Shown in pieces: positions 12,843 through 23,600 of a stretch of 64,000 nt of DNA. This DNA is from Sarocladium kiliense. Taxonomy: Eukaryota; Ascomycota; Sordariomycetes; Hypocreales; Sarocladiaceae. Location: NCBI GenBank assembly GCA_030734395.1, contig JAUZTG010000041.1, positions 744,001 through 808,000 of the forward strand, read 5' to 3'. The first letter of the stretch is position 1, and each line of letters opens with the position of its first letter. Under the pieces are notes generated by a model. The model had not been told where the DNA came from and did no database searches. It saw nothing but the letters and a program-made list of their open reading frames with translations. The position numbers and the translations under genes are program-made.

Positions 12843-12872
12843 GAGAAGAAGGAAAGAAAGAAAGAAGGAAGG
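12843..12872. repeat. GAAA/GAAG purine microsatellite
   Basis: Imperfect GAAA/GAAG units on the plus strand, inside the non-coding stretch. Confidence 0.7.
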
Positions 12873-14705
12873 AACACGAGGGCGGCCTGAGGTTGGAAAC
12901 AACGAAACACGTGCACTTGCCTAACCTTTGACCACTCCAAGCACCGCCAGTTCACGAAGAGACGCATTCTCCAGACTCAGCACGAACAAGCGTCGCAATG
13001 CTTTCCAGACAACGACATGGCAAACACAGCAGTGACGAGCAGCTTCACACTGAGGTAGCCACAGCCAGTGGAGTGCCACGGCATCTCGACTTGGTCTGGC
13101 ATAAAGTGGACGGCCAGGGGTGACCCTGGTCTAGAAGCGCGATGCTCCGCCAGCTGCTGACCCCAATCCACCGCCATCCATGCAGCCGCCTGCCCTCCCT
13201 CCGGCTCGCGTCCGTTGGCGCGTGCCTTGTTGTGCGTGCGTGCGTCTGTCCCTCTGATGCACTGCTGTGTGTCTCAGCAGCACGCACAACCTGCCCTCTG
13301 CATCGTACGTGCGTCGGTCCTCTTTGACACTGCAGTAGCTTTCAAACGAGAGCGACCCTATCCAGACGCTGAGACCAGCAGGACCAAACCAACAACCCAG
13401 GGTCCGACGTCCAGAGCCAGGCAAGCTTCAATTCCACGCAAGGCATCGTTCCTCTCAAGGAACTAAGGATCTGGAATGACGCTGCGCTCCGAATAGTGCC
13501 AATATCCAAGCTGTAATATAGCCGCTAGGCAAAGCAACGAAACCACATCCCGTGAGTGAGAGCCTTGCTGCGAACCTGTCCTCCACAGTACAGTCCAGCT
13601 ACAACGCTGGCCCCTGCAGCATTGCATCTTGCAACTCTGCTGGATCGCCGCGAGCCGGGACGCGTCCCGTCCCCCATTGGTTTGCTTCTGCGCTGCCTCG
13701 CTCAACTAGGATCGACTGGCTTTCCTGGGCATGCGCCTCCCCAGATCTTTCATCCTCTTCTGCTCTTCTCTCCTTGGTCACGCCTCTAATTGCCTCCTCA
13801 TCCGCTGGCCATTGGCGCTGTAGACTGGTAGCCAGTCCAATACCGCACTCCAACTGAGCTTCGGCGGTTCCTGAACACGTCACTGCACGCAACTGGGAGG
13901 CTGCTCAAGCACCACTCGTGGCCTCGGTCGTCACCGATTCCTCGACGGCTCTGCGCTGCAAGCTTGCGTACATACACGTCGCCTGCCACTTCTGGCCTCC
14001 ATTGAGGCTCCAGAACACTGCGAAACAGGCCGTTGCTTGCACACGCCCCCCTTCTGCGCCAATTGCGTCGTGCGGAATCCACCTGCGATCCTGGTCCCAG
14101 ATCCAACTCGGGCTCAGGCCACAGCACGCAGGTCCCTCTCACCGCTCTCTCTCAACCACTCTCGCCCACGCCTACTCCACACGCCTTTCAGGACGTGAAT
14201 CTCGTTTGCAGGCTGCTTTACGCAACGGCAGTGTACGCCCAGCCCCTCTTTTCTATCTCGCCGTTACGTTGGGCTGTTGCGAATCGCATCCAGGCCGGAC
14301 CCTCCCCAGCAAAGCCTCCAAACTCCCGATCTTCGCTGATATATGAGCTTCCTCGTTCACCACATCGAACCGCCGCCATGCGATTAGAGGCCTACTCGTC
14401 ACCCTGCTAACAGTTCCTCATCGCCGCGAAATCGTCGCCCACCCGACCCTCTTGCGCCTCATTCTCCTCCAAATCGCCCGACTTGCTCGGTTATCCCTCG
14501 ACGACATCTCTTGCATTCACCTTGCCCGCCCAACTCGTTCTGGGTTGCTGTATTAGTTGCTTACGCCCACTGCGTTCGACGCTGCCGCTCGTTTCTTGCT
14601 ATCCTGTCACGCCTTTGACAGGTAACCTTCTGGCGGCGCATCCAATCAGGCTCTGCCAGCTGTCGCTTTATAGGTCTTACGACTGGGTGGCAGAACCCAT
14701 CCTTC

Positions 14706-14885
14706 GTAAGTGCAGCCCGGAAGCAAGTATCTGTTGCGCTCCCTCTCCTCATTTCTCGCGCAAACCATGCTGTATTGTGTCCCTTGTGATATGCGAGGCT
14801 GATCCCGACATATGCCCAGCTTCCCTACCCCTGCATAAACATTCTCGCCAGGCGCTATGCATGTACTAGGTACTGACTTCCACAG
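14706..14885 (+). other. Probable 5' UTR intron of the 14-3-3-like gene
   Basis: A strong GTAAGT donor at 14706 is followed by a CTGAC branch-like site and a TTCCACAG acceptor ending at 14885, 116 nt before the ATG at 15002. The intervening 180 nt has no long open frame. Inferred from signals only. Confidence 0.45.
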
Positions 14886-15001
14886 AAAACCAAAGCTCGA
14901 TTTGCTCAGTAATCGCCTTCTCTCGCCTAACTTTCGACGACACCTGATTTCCACCGAATCACATTTAAAAACATCGGCTCATATCGACGAAACAGGACTG
15001 C

Positions 15002-15898
15002 ATGGCGTCGTCGGAGGTTGACCAGAAATTCCTCGGCCGATTGGCCAAGGCTGTCGAAAATGACAACCCTCTGCTGTCGTCCATGCTTTTCAAGATCCTC
15101 GGCCTGTCTCTCAACTTAGCCGAGCTTCTTGTTGCGGCGAAGAAGTATCGGAAACCCGATCCCGTCTCGTCACCTACACACCTGAAGCGTGTTCTTCGCA
15201 TTCTATGGTTATCTCGTGAGGGTCGCGTCATGTTACAGCAATATGTCATACCGATGGTTGGAAACTATGTCGAACTCAAGGTCCTGGCATACAAACTACG
15301 AGCCAGCTTTTACCATATCTTTGTTCTTTTCCACAACAACCCGCCGGTCTCGAACATGGCGAATCTGACACCCGAGATTATGGCCGTCATGACCCCGCCT
15401 CAGCAGGGCAAAGGCAAAGGCATTGAATTGGATCCTGAATCACGCCCATCCTCTGTACAGCCAACCCATCCGTTGGAAGGGGGCCCAGTGCTGCCTCCGC
15501 CCGGCTTCGAAGTCAAGATTGAGACGTTGCCGCCATCATTCCTCCTTCCATCGGAAGACTACTTGCCGACAGCACAGCAGCACTTCGAGGAGGCCATGAG
15601 GCTTGCCGATGACCTGCTCTGGGGCTCACATTCGCTTCGCCTGTCTGTTCGAACCGAATATGTTGCATTCCTCTACGAATGTGTCCACGATGCGGAGGGT
15701 AGCAGGCGATTGGCGAAAGAAACAATTGCTCAGGTCTACGACGCCACCGAGGGTATGGACGACGACATGTTCAGCGACGCATGTGAACTGGTCACAGTGC
15801 TCGGTAAGATGATGAAGAGGGGACTTGGCTCGAACACAACTCTGCCGAGAGGCCCGTCCAGCGCCACTCCGCCTGTTGGCATGGAGAATCCTATCTGA
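15002..15898 (+). CDS. Divergent 14-3-3-like protein
   Basis: 298 aa, one exon, ATG in ACTGCATGG context. The C-terminal half (about 185-272) follows the helix pattern of 14-3-3 helices F-I: AQQHFEEAMRLADDLL, then SLRLSVRTEYVAFLYECV, then RRLAKETIAQVYD. The N-terminal part also resembles 14-3-3 helices but carries extra sequence, including a low-complexity Pro/Gly linker at about 130-170. The segment at about 94-108 that should carry the canonical Arg-Tyr of the phosphopeptide pocket reads FYHI, so ordinary phosphoserine binding is doubtful. Classical fungal 14-3-3 proteins are about 250-270 aa and far more conserved, so this is a paralogous family. Function unknown. Preceded by a long leader. 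Confidence 0.7.
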   Translation: MASSEVDQKFLGRLAKAVENDNPLLSSMLFKILGLSLNLAELLVAAKKYRKPDPVSSPTHLKRVLRILWLSREGRVMLQQYVIPMVGNYVELKVLAYKLRASFYHIFVLFHNNPPVSNMANLTPEIMAVMTPPQQGKGKGIELDPESRPSSVQPTHPLEGGPVLPPPGFEVKIETLPPSFLLPSEDYLPTAQQHFEEAMRLADDLLWGSHSLRLSVRTEYVAFLYECVHDAEGSRRLAKETIAQVYDATEGMDDDMFSDACELVTVLGKMMKRGLGSNTTLPRGPSSATPPVGMENPI

Positions 15899-16608
15899 GA
15901 TGCTTTCGCCACTCAAAGAATAACTATCGGAAATCAAGAAGTGCACTTGTTAGAGCACTGCCGACCAGAAGCGACCGACCAACAACTCATGGCCGGGAAG
16001 AGCCCATAATTAGTCAAAAGCGGCGTCCGATTAGACTGAGACATGGAGCAGATCTCGCCCCGTGCCGCAGAGGGTCACCACTACGTCCCACCGACCCCTC
16101 GTCCGCCAATGACTGGCATCGTGGCCTTGTAAGTCGGAGTGCCGCTTTGAAGGAAGGGCAAATTGCATATGTGCATGTGACCTGGGCTGTCTGTTTGCAT
16201 CTTCTGCTTCTCTTCATGTTGTTTGATACCCCCTCAGTTTACACTATTGTATTATCAGCGGACAGCTCAGGTCACTGCCATTGGCGTTAAAGGAGAAGGA
16301 CTTGGTGGTATGCATGCGCATGGCGTTGAAGCAAGCCGGCGAAATTGAACACTGGGTTTCAGGGGAATGGATTGGATCATAGTATCACTTGTTTGAAGAT
16401 AGGGGTAGGATTTGGAGCTTTTCTGAATATACTCAAGGCTCTTGAGCTGCATGGGTTGCACATTCGTAGACGTGACCATTGTACAATTTGCTCAGGGTCC
16501 CGCCCAGCTTTTCGTTCCGTGCGTCTGATGCTTTCCATGGCTTCATCAACTCCATGCTCTTCTCATCACCACCCCCTTCACGCCGCATCTCACCATCATA
16601 AAACTCCA
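15899..16608. other. Convergent intergenic region
   Basis: 710 nt between two converging genes. It holds both 3' UTRs; no gene, hairpin or repeat stands out. Confidence 0.5.
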
Positions 16609-17949
16609 TCACCCATCCACCCCCTCAATCCACCTCAACACCTTCTCGACCAACTCCTCCTTCTGCGCCCCCATGACCTCCCTCAACCTCTCCCTCTCCG
16701 CCCTCCGACACTTATCCCGAATACAATGCAGGGGGATCCACCTCCCCGTCGCGTTGTAGAAGTTGGCCTGCATCTCGAGCCAGCGGCCGCCGTGGAGCTT
16801 CGCGTCGGCGGACTCGAGGACTTGGCAGTCTGTGGGGGGAAAGGCGGCGTCCGGGGCGAGGGTGAGGCGTTTGGGGTAGAGGGATGGGTGGATGGTTTGG
16901 TGGAGGTAGGTTTGTTGGTGGTGGTGGTCGTTGGTGGAGGAGGGATCGGAGGAGCTGCTGCTGATGACGGTTGATGGCTTTTTGTTCTTCCTCTTGAAAG
17001 AGTTCTTGCCCTCATCTTCCTTGTTCTCCTCTGGCTTCTTCGCCGTCTCGTCGTCTTTGTTCGCCTTCTCCTGGGCCTTGTTCTTGCCCTTCCCCTCTCC
17101 CTTCGCTCCCTGCTCCTCATCGTTCTTCTCATTGGTCTTCTCATCCGCCGTCTCCTCTTCGTCAGAATCCTCAGGACGTGGCTGCTTCTCGACCACCCTC
17201 CAACGAGACTTGACATCATTCTTTGATCTCTGCATCGCTTTCGCAATCTCCACCCACGTCTCACCACCCTCCTTCATTCCTCGTAGCAGAGCATCCTCCG
17301 ACATGGACCAGTTCGATGCACTTCCGTCCGTCTCGTCTGTAGTAGCTTCAGAAGTAATCTCTGCGGTGGCAGCCTCAGAAGTTGGCTTCTTGGCGGTACT
17401 CTCATCGGTCGTCTCGGGCGGGGCAGTAGAGCTCTCTTCAGTGGCCGAGTCCTTCTTGGAGTTGGCCTTCTTGTTCTTTTTCTTCTTTGGCTTCTTGTTT
17501 GGGGATGCTGACTCTTGACTTTCGCTGGCCGAAGTGTCTGTGCCTTCACTGTCCTTCATTTTGTTCTTTGCCGTCCTCTTCTTCTCGTAAACGATAAGTT
17601 CTCCGTCATCGCTCGAGTCCCCTGCTTTCTGCTGCTTCTTCGCTTTGTGCTTTTCACACTCAATCTCACTGCTCTCGGATGTTTCGCCGGACGAAGCCTC
17701 GACGGGGATGACGATGACTTGGGCGTCGCCGTCAGCAGAGTCAGACACTTCGCCAGAGGTAACCTCAGAAGTGTCCCCAGAAGTTTCTTCAGAGCTCTCG
17801 CCTGACGTTTCGCCAGGTGTTGGGTCGCTATCGTTGGCGGCCTCGGCCACCATGACGGGATTCTTGCCGAGAAGGAAGTTGGTCATTGAAACGTGAAAGT
17901 CGGTAGGAGGCGAATCGGAGTCATCGCTACTCTCGGTTGAGGCACCCAT
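16609..17949 (-). CDS. SANT/Myb-like domain protein, low-complexity acidic
   Basis: 446 aa, single exon, ATG at 17949. Residues 45-100 are Ser/Thr/Glu-rich with repeated (S/T)SGE/TS units. Residues 100-212 alternate acidic stretches with Lys-rich clusters (PKKKKNKK at 154-161), which are plausible nuclear signals. A SANT/Myb helix set is at about 213-254, with conserved Trp in NWS, TWVEIA and SRWR. A second, degenerate SANT-like segment is near 365-415 (GGRWLEMQANFYNATGR...IPLHCIRDKCR). Between them is a charged linker and a His/Ser run. Likely a nuclear DNA- or histone-binding protein; the actual target cannot be read from sequence. Long frames on the opposite strand are shadows of the biased codon composition. 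Confidence 0.75.
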   Translation of the reverse strand: MGASTESSDDSDSPPTDFHVSMTNFLLGKNPVMVAEAANDSDPTPGETSGESSEETSGDTSEVTSGEVSDSADGDAQVIVIPVEASSGETSESSEIECEKHKAKKQQKAGDSSDDGELIVYEKKRTAKNKMKDSEGTDTSASESQESASPNKKPKKKKNKKANSKKDSATEESSTAPPETTDESTAKKPTSEAATAEITSEATTDETDGSASNWSMSEDALLRGMKEGGETWVEIAKAMQRSKNDVKSRWRVVEKQPRPEDSDEEETADEKTNEKNDEEQGAKGEGKGKNKAQEKANKDDETAKKPEENKEDEGKNSFKRKNKKPSTVISSSSSDPSSTNDHHHQQTYLHQTIHPSLYPKRLTLAPDAAFPPTDCQVLESADAKLHGGRWLEMQANFYNATGRWIPLHCIRDKCRRAERERLREVMGAQKEELVEKVLRWIEGVDG

Positions 17950-18542
17950 TGTGTCTGCTGAACTGTGTACGATTCGAGGTTGAGGTCAGATTGGCAGCTT
18001 AGAAGCAGCGAAGTAGTGAGATGGAGCAGAAATCAACGCCAGCCGAGCCCCTCGCTTAATATGCGTGCCCAACAGAAGAAGAAGAATCCAGTCAGGTGTG
18101 GTTTATGATTCACAGCTTCATCTGATTTGCGATGGTATGCCGCGTTGTTGGCGAACCCTGAGTGTGCGCCACGCGCTCCAGCAGCTCACCGGGGGAGTGA
18201 AGTGGAAAGAAAGCAGAAGTAAGAGGAATGAGCTACTTGAAGATGAGCCGGTGTTATATACCCTAGAAAGGGAAGACAAGAATAGGAGAATATGTGAGTG
18301 AGTGGACTCGAGATGAGTTAGGCTGATGCAAGGCGAACGAAGCCGACGCGGCTGTCAAGTCGAATCACGAGCCAAAGCACAAATGAATGCAGATGAGAAA
18401 GAATAAGAGTACAATAGAAGGGCAAGAAATTGCGAGTCTGCAGTGTTGAGCTGTGGCATGAGGCTGACGGCAACGGGTGTCGACGGCCAGCCACCAGCCT
18501 CACCCAGCAGCATCACTCGTCACCAGAGTCTTCACATCCTCG
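17950..18542. other. Spacer upstream of the SANT gene
   Basis: 593 nt between the SANT gene start and the stop of the next minus-strand gene. It should hold the SANT gene promoter and the other gene's 3' UTR. No element recognised. Confidence 0.45.
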
Positions 18543-19160
18543 TCAAACCAAGTCGAAATTCTCATCCAGAGAGCTCTCAGCCCCGACATCCACGAAGTCG
18601 TAGACCGACAAGAACGCGGCCAGCTCCTCGTCACTCGTGATATCCACAAAAGATAGCGCTGGCGATACTGGAGTCTCTGCCATTCTCTGATATCTCCGTC
18701 GCCGTGAGCCCTTCAGAGGTTTGTACAAGACACAGAACTCCTGGTCGTCATGAGTGATGACATCAAGAGAAACGCCAGCTCCTCGCTCCTGGGCGTCGTC
18801 GTACAGCAGTCCCAATCTCCAAAGCTCCGCTACGACGGCATCGTCATGGCTCAAGGCACCAGTGCCAACGGTATCAAGCTGGTCGAAGCCTGCACCGTCG
18901 TACTGTTCTACCAGAGTCGTTGCAGCGAGATGCTTGCCATCTTCTACGGCATTAGCAAAGTTCACGGCGTCGGACTTGCGGTAGTAGCGATTATGCCGAC
19001 AGGTTGCATAGGCTTCGCAGATCTTGCAGCCGTGGGTATGGCGGGAGCCGTTGTGGCGAGAGCGGCCTGGCTCAGGGGTGTAGTTTTGGGCACGGAAGTC
19101 GTTACTGATGGGAGCACCGTCAAGGGGCCAGTCATGGAGGTCGTCGATCAGGGATGGCAT
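18543..19160 (-). CDS. Unrecognised acidic protein, 205 aa
   Basis: I do not recognise this protein. The frame is open further upstream, but the only in-frame ATG that fits is at 19160 (MPSLIDDLHDWPLDG); the upstream part would need a GTG start, and a TATA box lies 150 nt upstream of the ATG. Visible features are a His/Cys cluster at about 40-57 (HTHGCKICEAYATCRHNRYY) that could bind metal, an Arg-rich patch GSRRRRYQR, and an acidic C-terminus (SLDENFDLV). No signal peptide or membrane segment with this start. If a spliced upstream exon existed, the hydrophobic codons just before 19160 could become a signal anchor. Divergent from the DUF4202 gene. Confidence 0.5.
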   Translation of the reverse strand: MPSLIDDLHDWPLDGAPISNDFRAQNYTPEPGRSRHNGSRHTHGCKICEAYATCRHNRYYRKSDAVNFANAVEDGKHLAATTLVEQYDGAGFDQLDTVGTGALSHDDAVVAELWRLGLLYDDAQERGAGVSLDVITHDDQEFCVLYKPLKGSRRRRYQRMAETPVSPALSFVDITSDEELAAFLSVYDFVDVGAESSLDENFDLV

Positions 19161-19755
19161 GATGGATGGCTTTCGTTGTCGATGTTGAGTCACGGAGGGA
19201 TGCAAGTCGGTGCTGGGTTTGGAGTTGGAGAGTCCCCCATGGGAAGAAAGAAAGACAATGTTGATGACTATGAGAGGCAAGAAGGCCAAGGTGAGTGCCA
19301 CTACGATGATTTATACGCCAGAGAGGAAACATGGGGTACTGCTGGGGTGATGACGGCCTCCAAGCAGGCACACATGGGGGGTTGAGTCACCGGCGTGAGC
19401 ACTCCCGTGTCCTGCCAATCGAGAGGCATCAGGATGGCATTGGTCCCGACCGAAGGTCCAACCAACTGCTGGCCGGCAATTGTGGTTGGTTGTCGCCCGT
19501 ACCAAAATTAAGATGGACGATGGAGCGAGCCGACATGCTCAACCTGGTGGTGGTGGAGGCGAAGCCAGGGCAATGTGACAGTCCAATCCGCTTGCACGCG
19601 ATATCGCTGACCCACCTGGCACATCGATCTCAACCTCACTTCACTTCACCATCCCTCGACGACATCCCATTCCCGCGCACCTTCAGCTCATCCACACTCA
19701 CCAGGTCATCAATTCTAATCACCTCAACACTTTTACTAGTCACGCAAGCCTCACA
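19161..19755. promoter_or_regulatory. Divergent promoter region
   Basis: 595 nt between the 205-aa gene (-) and the DUF4202 gene (+). A TATA box serves the minus-strand gene. The DUF4202 side is pyrimidine-rich close to its ATG, as in many fungal promoters. Confidence 0.5.
19309..19315 (-). promoter_or_regulatory. TATA box (TATAAAT) upstream of the 205-aa gene
   Basis: TATAAAT on the minus strand 149 nt before the ATG at 19160, which would place transcription start about 115-120 nt upstream of the ATG. Supports the ATG start over a longer GTG-initiated frame. Confidence 0.45.
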
Positions 19756-20472
19756 ATGTCTCAACAACAGGACCTCCCTTCCCTGCCAGAGCCCTACATG
19801 CAAGCCATCAAGCTCATCGACGAAGCACATGCCCAAGACCCAAACCTCATTGACGGCCCTGACGGTCCCAAGACACTTCCATACGAGCTTCACTATGCTC
19901 GTAAGATGACCAGGTGGCTCGCTCAGCATACTCCCGACGCTCCAGCTGTGCTACAAGTCGCATGCCGTGCTCAGCATTTCCGGAGGTTCGTCATATCACC
20001 CCATCAGACACCCAATGATCAACAACTCCATACATATATCCTACATCCTGACTGACTATAATCCAGATGGGAACTTCCCAGGAGCAGCTTCCCTATGACC
20101 CGCCCGGGCTACCTCCTCTGGCGCTCCAAACAGAAATCCCAAGCAGCAAACCAAGTCACTGCCCTCATAACCCCCCTCTTCCCCTCCCCTTCTGACACCT
20201 CCATCGCCCGCATCGCCGCCCTCATCCGCAAAGAGAACCTCACCACGGACTCAGAAGCACAAGCCCTCGAAGACGTCGCCTGCCTCGTCTTCCTCGACGA
20301 CCAGTTCGACGGCTTCGAGAGCAAGCCGGAGATTGACGAGGAGAAGATGATCGGGATCTTGAGGAAGACTTGGGAGAAGATGGGGGATAGAGGGAGGGAG
20401 TTGGCGTTGGGGATGGAGTTGAGTGAGAGGGCCAAGGTGTTGATTGGGAAGGCTCTGGATCCAGCCTCCTAG
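19756..20472 (+). CDS. DUF4202 family protein
   Basis: Exons 19756-19985 and 20067-20472 give 211 aa; the 81-nt intron has a GTTCGT donor and an ATCCAG acceptor. The whole protein follows the DUF4202 pattern: an N-terminal helix with IDEAHAQDPN, a PYELHYARKMTRWL segment, then ACRAQHFRRWELPRSSFP across the splice junction, RPGYLLWR, and EDVACLVFLDDQF near the C-terminus. The His and acidic residues are arranged like a helical HD-type fold, but no enzyme activity is established for the family to my knowledge. No targeting signal. The exon join is supported by the continuity of the conserved RRWELPR stretch. Confidence 0.85.
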
Positions 20473-22601
20473 ATACACCGGACGACCTCCAAAACCAAGA
20501 ATAATTCAAAATTTCGAACAACACAGAAATGCTTCACCTCGGTTCATTGATCATTGTCGTCATGATCAGCTCATGCCTGCATCAAACCCTCCGTCCAATA
20601 TCCGAATCAGCTACCCCGACAACCTGGTTCAGACTATCGAACAAACTACACTTTCAATAGTCTTTCCCACCACGAGACAACTTGACACGCGCCCGTGCCG
20701 CAGCGCATCCGTCCGCCCCGAACCAAGAAACCAAAGAAAAAAAAAACGTCGCTGCATTTCAATAGTCTGCCAGAATGCCGGGATCTTTTCAACCCCCCCC
20801 CCTCTTCTCTCCCCTCTCCCCTCTCTCGACACAACTACTACATATTCGCCACTGTCAAACTCCATAAAAAAAAAATGGCTACCAACTGTCAAACGGAGGA
20901 GAGTTTCCTAAACCATCCACACGCCTTTGCCATGTGACATGTCGGAACGGTATGTGAAGGGGAAGCGAGCCAAGTGCATGGCTATTAACCCGTCCGCGGC
21001 AAGATCCGCAAAGTCTCCTCTTCCTCCCTTCGCGCTCCGAAACCTTACATGATGAAAACACAGTAGACATGCATGCAGTGCACGCAAAACCTCCGGAGTA
21101 TACTCCGTGGCCCATACATTCCGTCCCATTCCCGCGAAAATTCACCTCCACATATGCTCGCAAATTCTGCTTGTTTCACACGGCTCCATTTGAACTTGCA
21201 TTGCACGAAGAATCGAGAACGTCATCTTTGCCGGCATCCTGCTCTTTGCAACGGCCTGCGCCCGCAGTGAGCGGTGACTTTTTTTCACCTCAAGCCTATG
21301 TACCTCCCGATGTCTCAGAGTGGTATGTCTTTGCTTGCACGTTAGGCCATTGATAAAAGCCACAGTAGAGCTGTACCAAGTAAGCGAGCTAGCTAGCCTC
21401 CCGTGGAACTCTCCCAAATCATCTCAACGTGTTTATTCGCACTGGGCGTGGCTCTTAGACAAAAGTTCACGATTACACAGCTCTCTGTGTTTACTTGCAT
21501 GAATAGACTAGGAACACTGATGCTGAGATGCTAAGTGGAGAGACATTGGATGCTGAAGAGATTAGGAAGAAGTAAAGACCTCCCGCTGCCCGGTGAGCTG
21601 AACCAGACTCTTGGACAGTATCTCTCTGCCTGACAGAAGCAATAAATCACACGAATTGCCCGATGCGTGCTGGCGAAAGCTTCATGAATAGGAATCTATC
21701 AATAAAATGAGATTATTTACGAGGGAGTCGGTACATTTCTTGGGCACGGGAATGAGTTCCACCCGCTTTGGCGAGATGAACGCTCATAGTCTACACCATG
21801 GGCGTATTCACAATGTCTCCAAAATTACCCGCTTCAACAAAGTAAGGTTTGGCAGGACGGCAGAGACATGCTTTCGATAGTATGGCGTGCCTATGTCCGG
21901 ATCTGTTAAAGCCGACAGGTGAGTCTCCTTGATTGGATTCGTTAGGAACACAGCCGCGTCATGATCGACATTATGTCCTGCAAGGTGATATGCGGCTGCA
22001 CGAAACCATCAGTCCCAATGCCAGACATACCTCTCTGTCACGACCCAGGTGCGCTATATGAACGGAGCCACAGGTCATAGTGGGTTGCTGCATGTGTGAG
22101 AGAACTTGACGGATACCAGCCACCGCCACACCTCCGTCCAGAACCCAACCATATGCAAGGTCTCACATGGACACAACGTCTCGACCACGCCTCCACATAT
22201 GTATGCCTCACATCAAAGACAAGGACAATTCCAGATCCAGGCCCTTTGCAAATCGTACCCACCAGAGATCGCAAGGGCGGCACAACAAAAGACAAGGACG
22301 AAGAAACAGCGGGGACATAGACTCGGTAGTAGTAGGTTGATAGTCTCGAATTCGTGAATTGAGTAAATCGGTGTGAGGGTGATAGCCTCACTGGGCAAGC
22401 AAAGCCCGCACGGTTATGCTCCTGAACACCCTTTCCCCGCCCAATCGGGGGCGAGTTTTTACTTTTATCGTCCATTCCCGAAGAACCGACTCCCCCCAGG
22501 CGCGTGACCATGATGCATTTGTCTTTCTTCCTCTTCTGTCCCCTTTCGTGTCTTCCGTACAACAACAGCTTCTCGTCCTCCCCTTTACTTCATTGCTGCG
22601 A
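20473..22601. other. 2.1 kb convergent intergenic region
   Basis: No credible gene. It holds homopolymer runs (A-tracts near 20740 and 20868, C-tract near 20798), pyrimidine-rich patches and an AATAAA-like signal near 21643. The length is unusual for a convergent spacer in this window. Confidence 0.5.
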
Positions 22602-23085
22602 TTATCGGAGGCGGCGGGCTTCACGCTCGGACTCGAGAAGGCACAGGATGTCGTTCTCACGAACTATAGAGGGATTCCGTTAGTGTCTCGATCAAGGGTA
22701 TTGAAAACGTGTTTTATATCGTGTGCGATTCGAGAGTGAGAGGGCACAGTGGAAGCTTATGGGTTGCGCATACCGGGACCCTTGACGTTGCGGATGATTG
22801 ACCGGGACTGGTCGTCCATGAACTCGACGCGGACCTGGGTGACACCACCACGGGAGCCTATTCAATCACCTGTCAGCATGACGCCCTGGGTTTTCTTCTC
22901 TCACAGCCCGATCTCAATCGTCCTCTCCATCTGCATCGTCAAGCAAGTTCTTCATATCGCGTCGCTAAGAGGAGAGAGGACTTTTCGAGATCGAGCGTGG
23001 GAAGGAGTGTGTTCTTGTGCGTACCGGTACGGCCGAGAACCCGGGTGACCTTGACGAGCTTGACGGGAGCCTTGGAGGAATCCAT
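22602..23085 (-). CDS. rps28: 40S ribosomal protein S28 (eS28)
   Basis: Cytosolic small-subunit ribosomal protein near the mRNA exit site. Three exons, 23085-23025, 22857-22774 and 22663-22602, code 68 aa, the normal family length. The assembled protein begins MDSSKAPVKLVKVTRVLGRT, contains RGGVTQVRVEFMDDQ and ends LLESEREARRLR, all hallmarks of S28. Introns are 167 and 110 nt, longer than others in the window, which is common for ribosomal protein genes. Both splice joins keep phase 1. Too short and fragmented to be seen as a long open frame. A TCACGTGA palindrome lies 194 nt upstream. Confidence 0.95.
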
Positions 23086-23600
23086 GTTGTTCTGGATGTG
23101 GTGGTTGTTTCGGTGGGAAGAACGGTCGAAAAGTCGTGGGTGGTGGTTGCGAGGGTCGGCGGTGGGAAAGGGCTCGTGAAGTTTGACGACGAAATTTGGG
23201 ACTGAGCGACCAAGGCCAGTGTTGTGTGCCCACCCCATCGTCCCGCAAGGGTTTTGCGAACCTGATTAGGAAGGCGCGTCACGTGAGCCCACCAGTGGAC
23301 CCCCTGCCAGAACAGAGATAGCAGGGTGAGCCGGGCTAACGATAATCCGACTTCCGATCCGACCCCCCCCCATCTTACCCCCCACCCCAGCACTCAAGGG
23401 TCCCAAATCCTGTTCCTGACTTGGCTTCTGAGCCACGATGCGTCTGGACTCGGCCCATGATGCCACTCTCACCTCCTGTCCGGGCCGGCCGAAACACCCG
23501 AGTCAAGTCGGTCGGAGTTAATTCAGATCAGGGAACCGAGGCCATGGCGCTGGTCGAATGCTTGGTATGACTCCGAGAGTTTTCGGGATTGAAACTCCCT
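23086..23600 (-). promoter_or_regulatory. rps28 promoter region
   Basis: Minus-strand upstream region of rps28. The leader next to the ATG is pyrimidine-rich on the coding strand. It includes the TCACGTGA palindrome at 23279-23286. Confidence 0.5.
23279..23286. promoter_or_regulatory. TCACGTGA palindrome upstream of rps28
   Basis: Perfect 8-bp palindrome 194 nt before the rps28 ATG. CACGTG is the Cbf1/bHLH core, found at ribosomal protein promoters of several ascomycetes. Binding here is inferred. Confidence 0.5.

Larger units (their letters stand above)
11976..15001. other. 3.0 kb gene-poor stretch and long leader of the 14-3-3-like gene
   Basis: No frame longer than about 130 codons looks like a protein. 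From about 12.9 kb to 15.0 kb the plus strand is rich in C and T, as expected for a long 5' leader/promoter of the next gene. A purine microsatellite lies at 12843-12872 and a CACGTG at 12908-12913. A likely 5' UTR intron is listed separately. Confidence 0.5.

Noticed and set aside
16345..16974. 209-codon plus-strand frame
   Set aside because: Opposite strand of the SANT gene in a low-complexity region; Pro/His- and Gly/Val-rich shadow.
22858..23024. Possible C/D snoRNA in rps28 intron 1
   Set aside because: A CTGA lies near the 3' end, but only a mismatched C-box exists and there is no terminal stem; the CTGAC is more likely the branch site.
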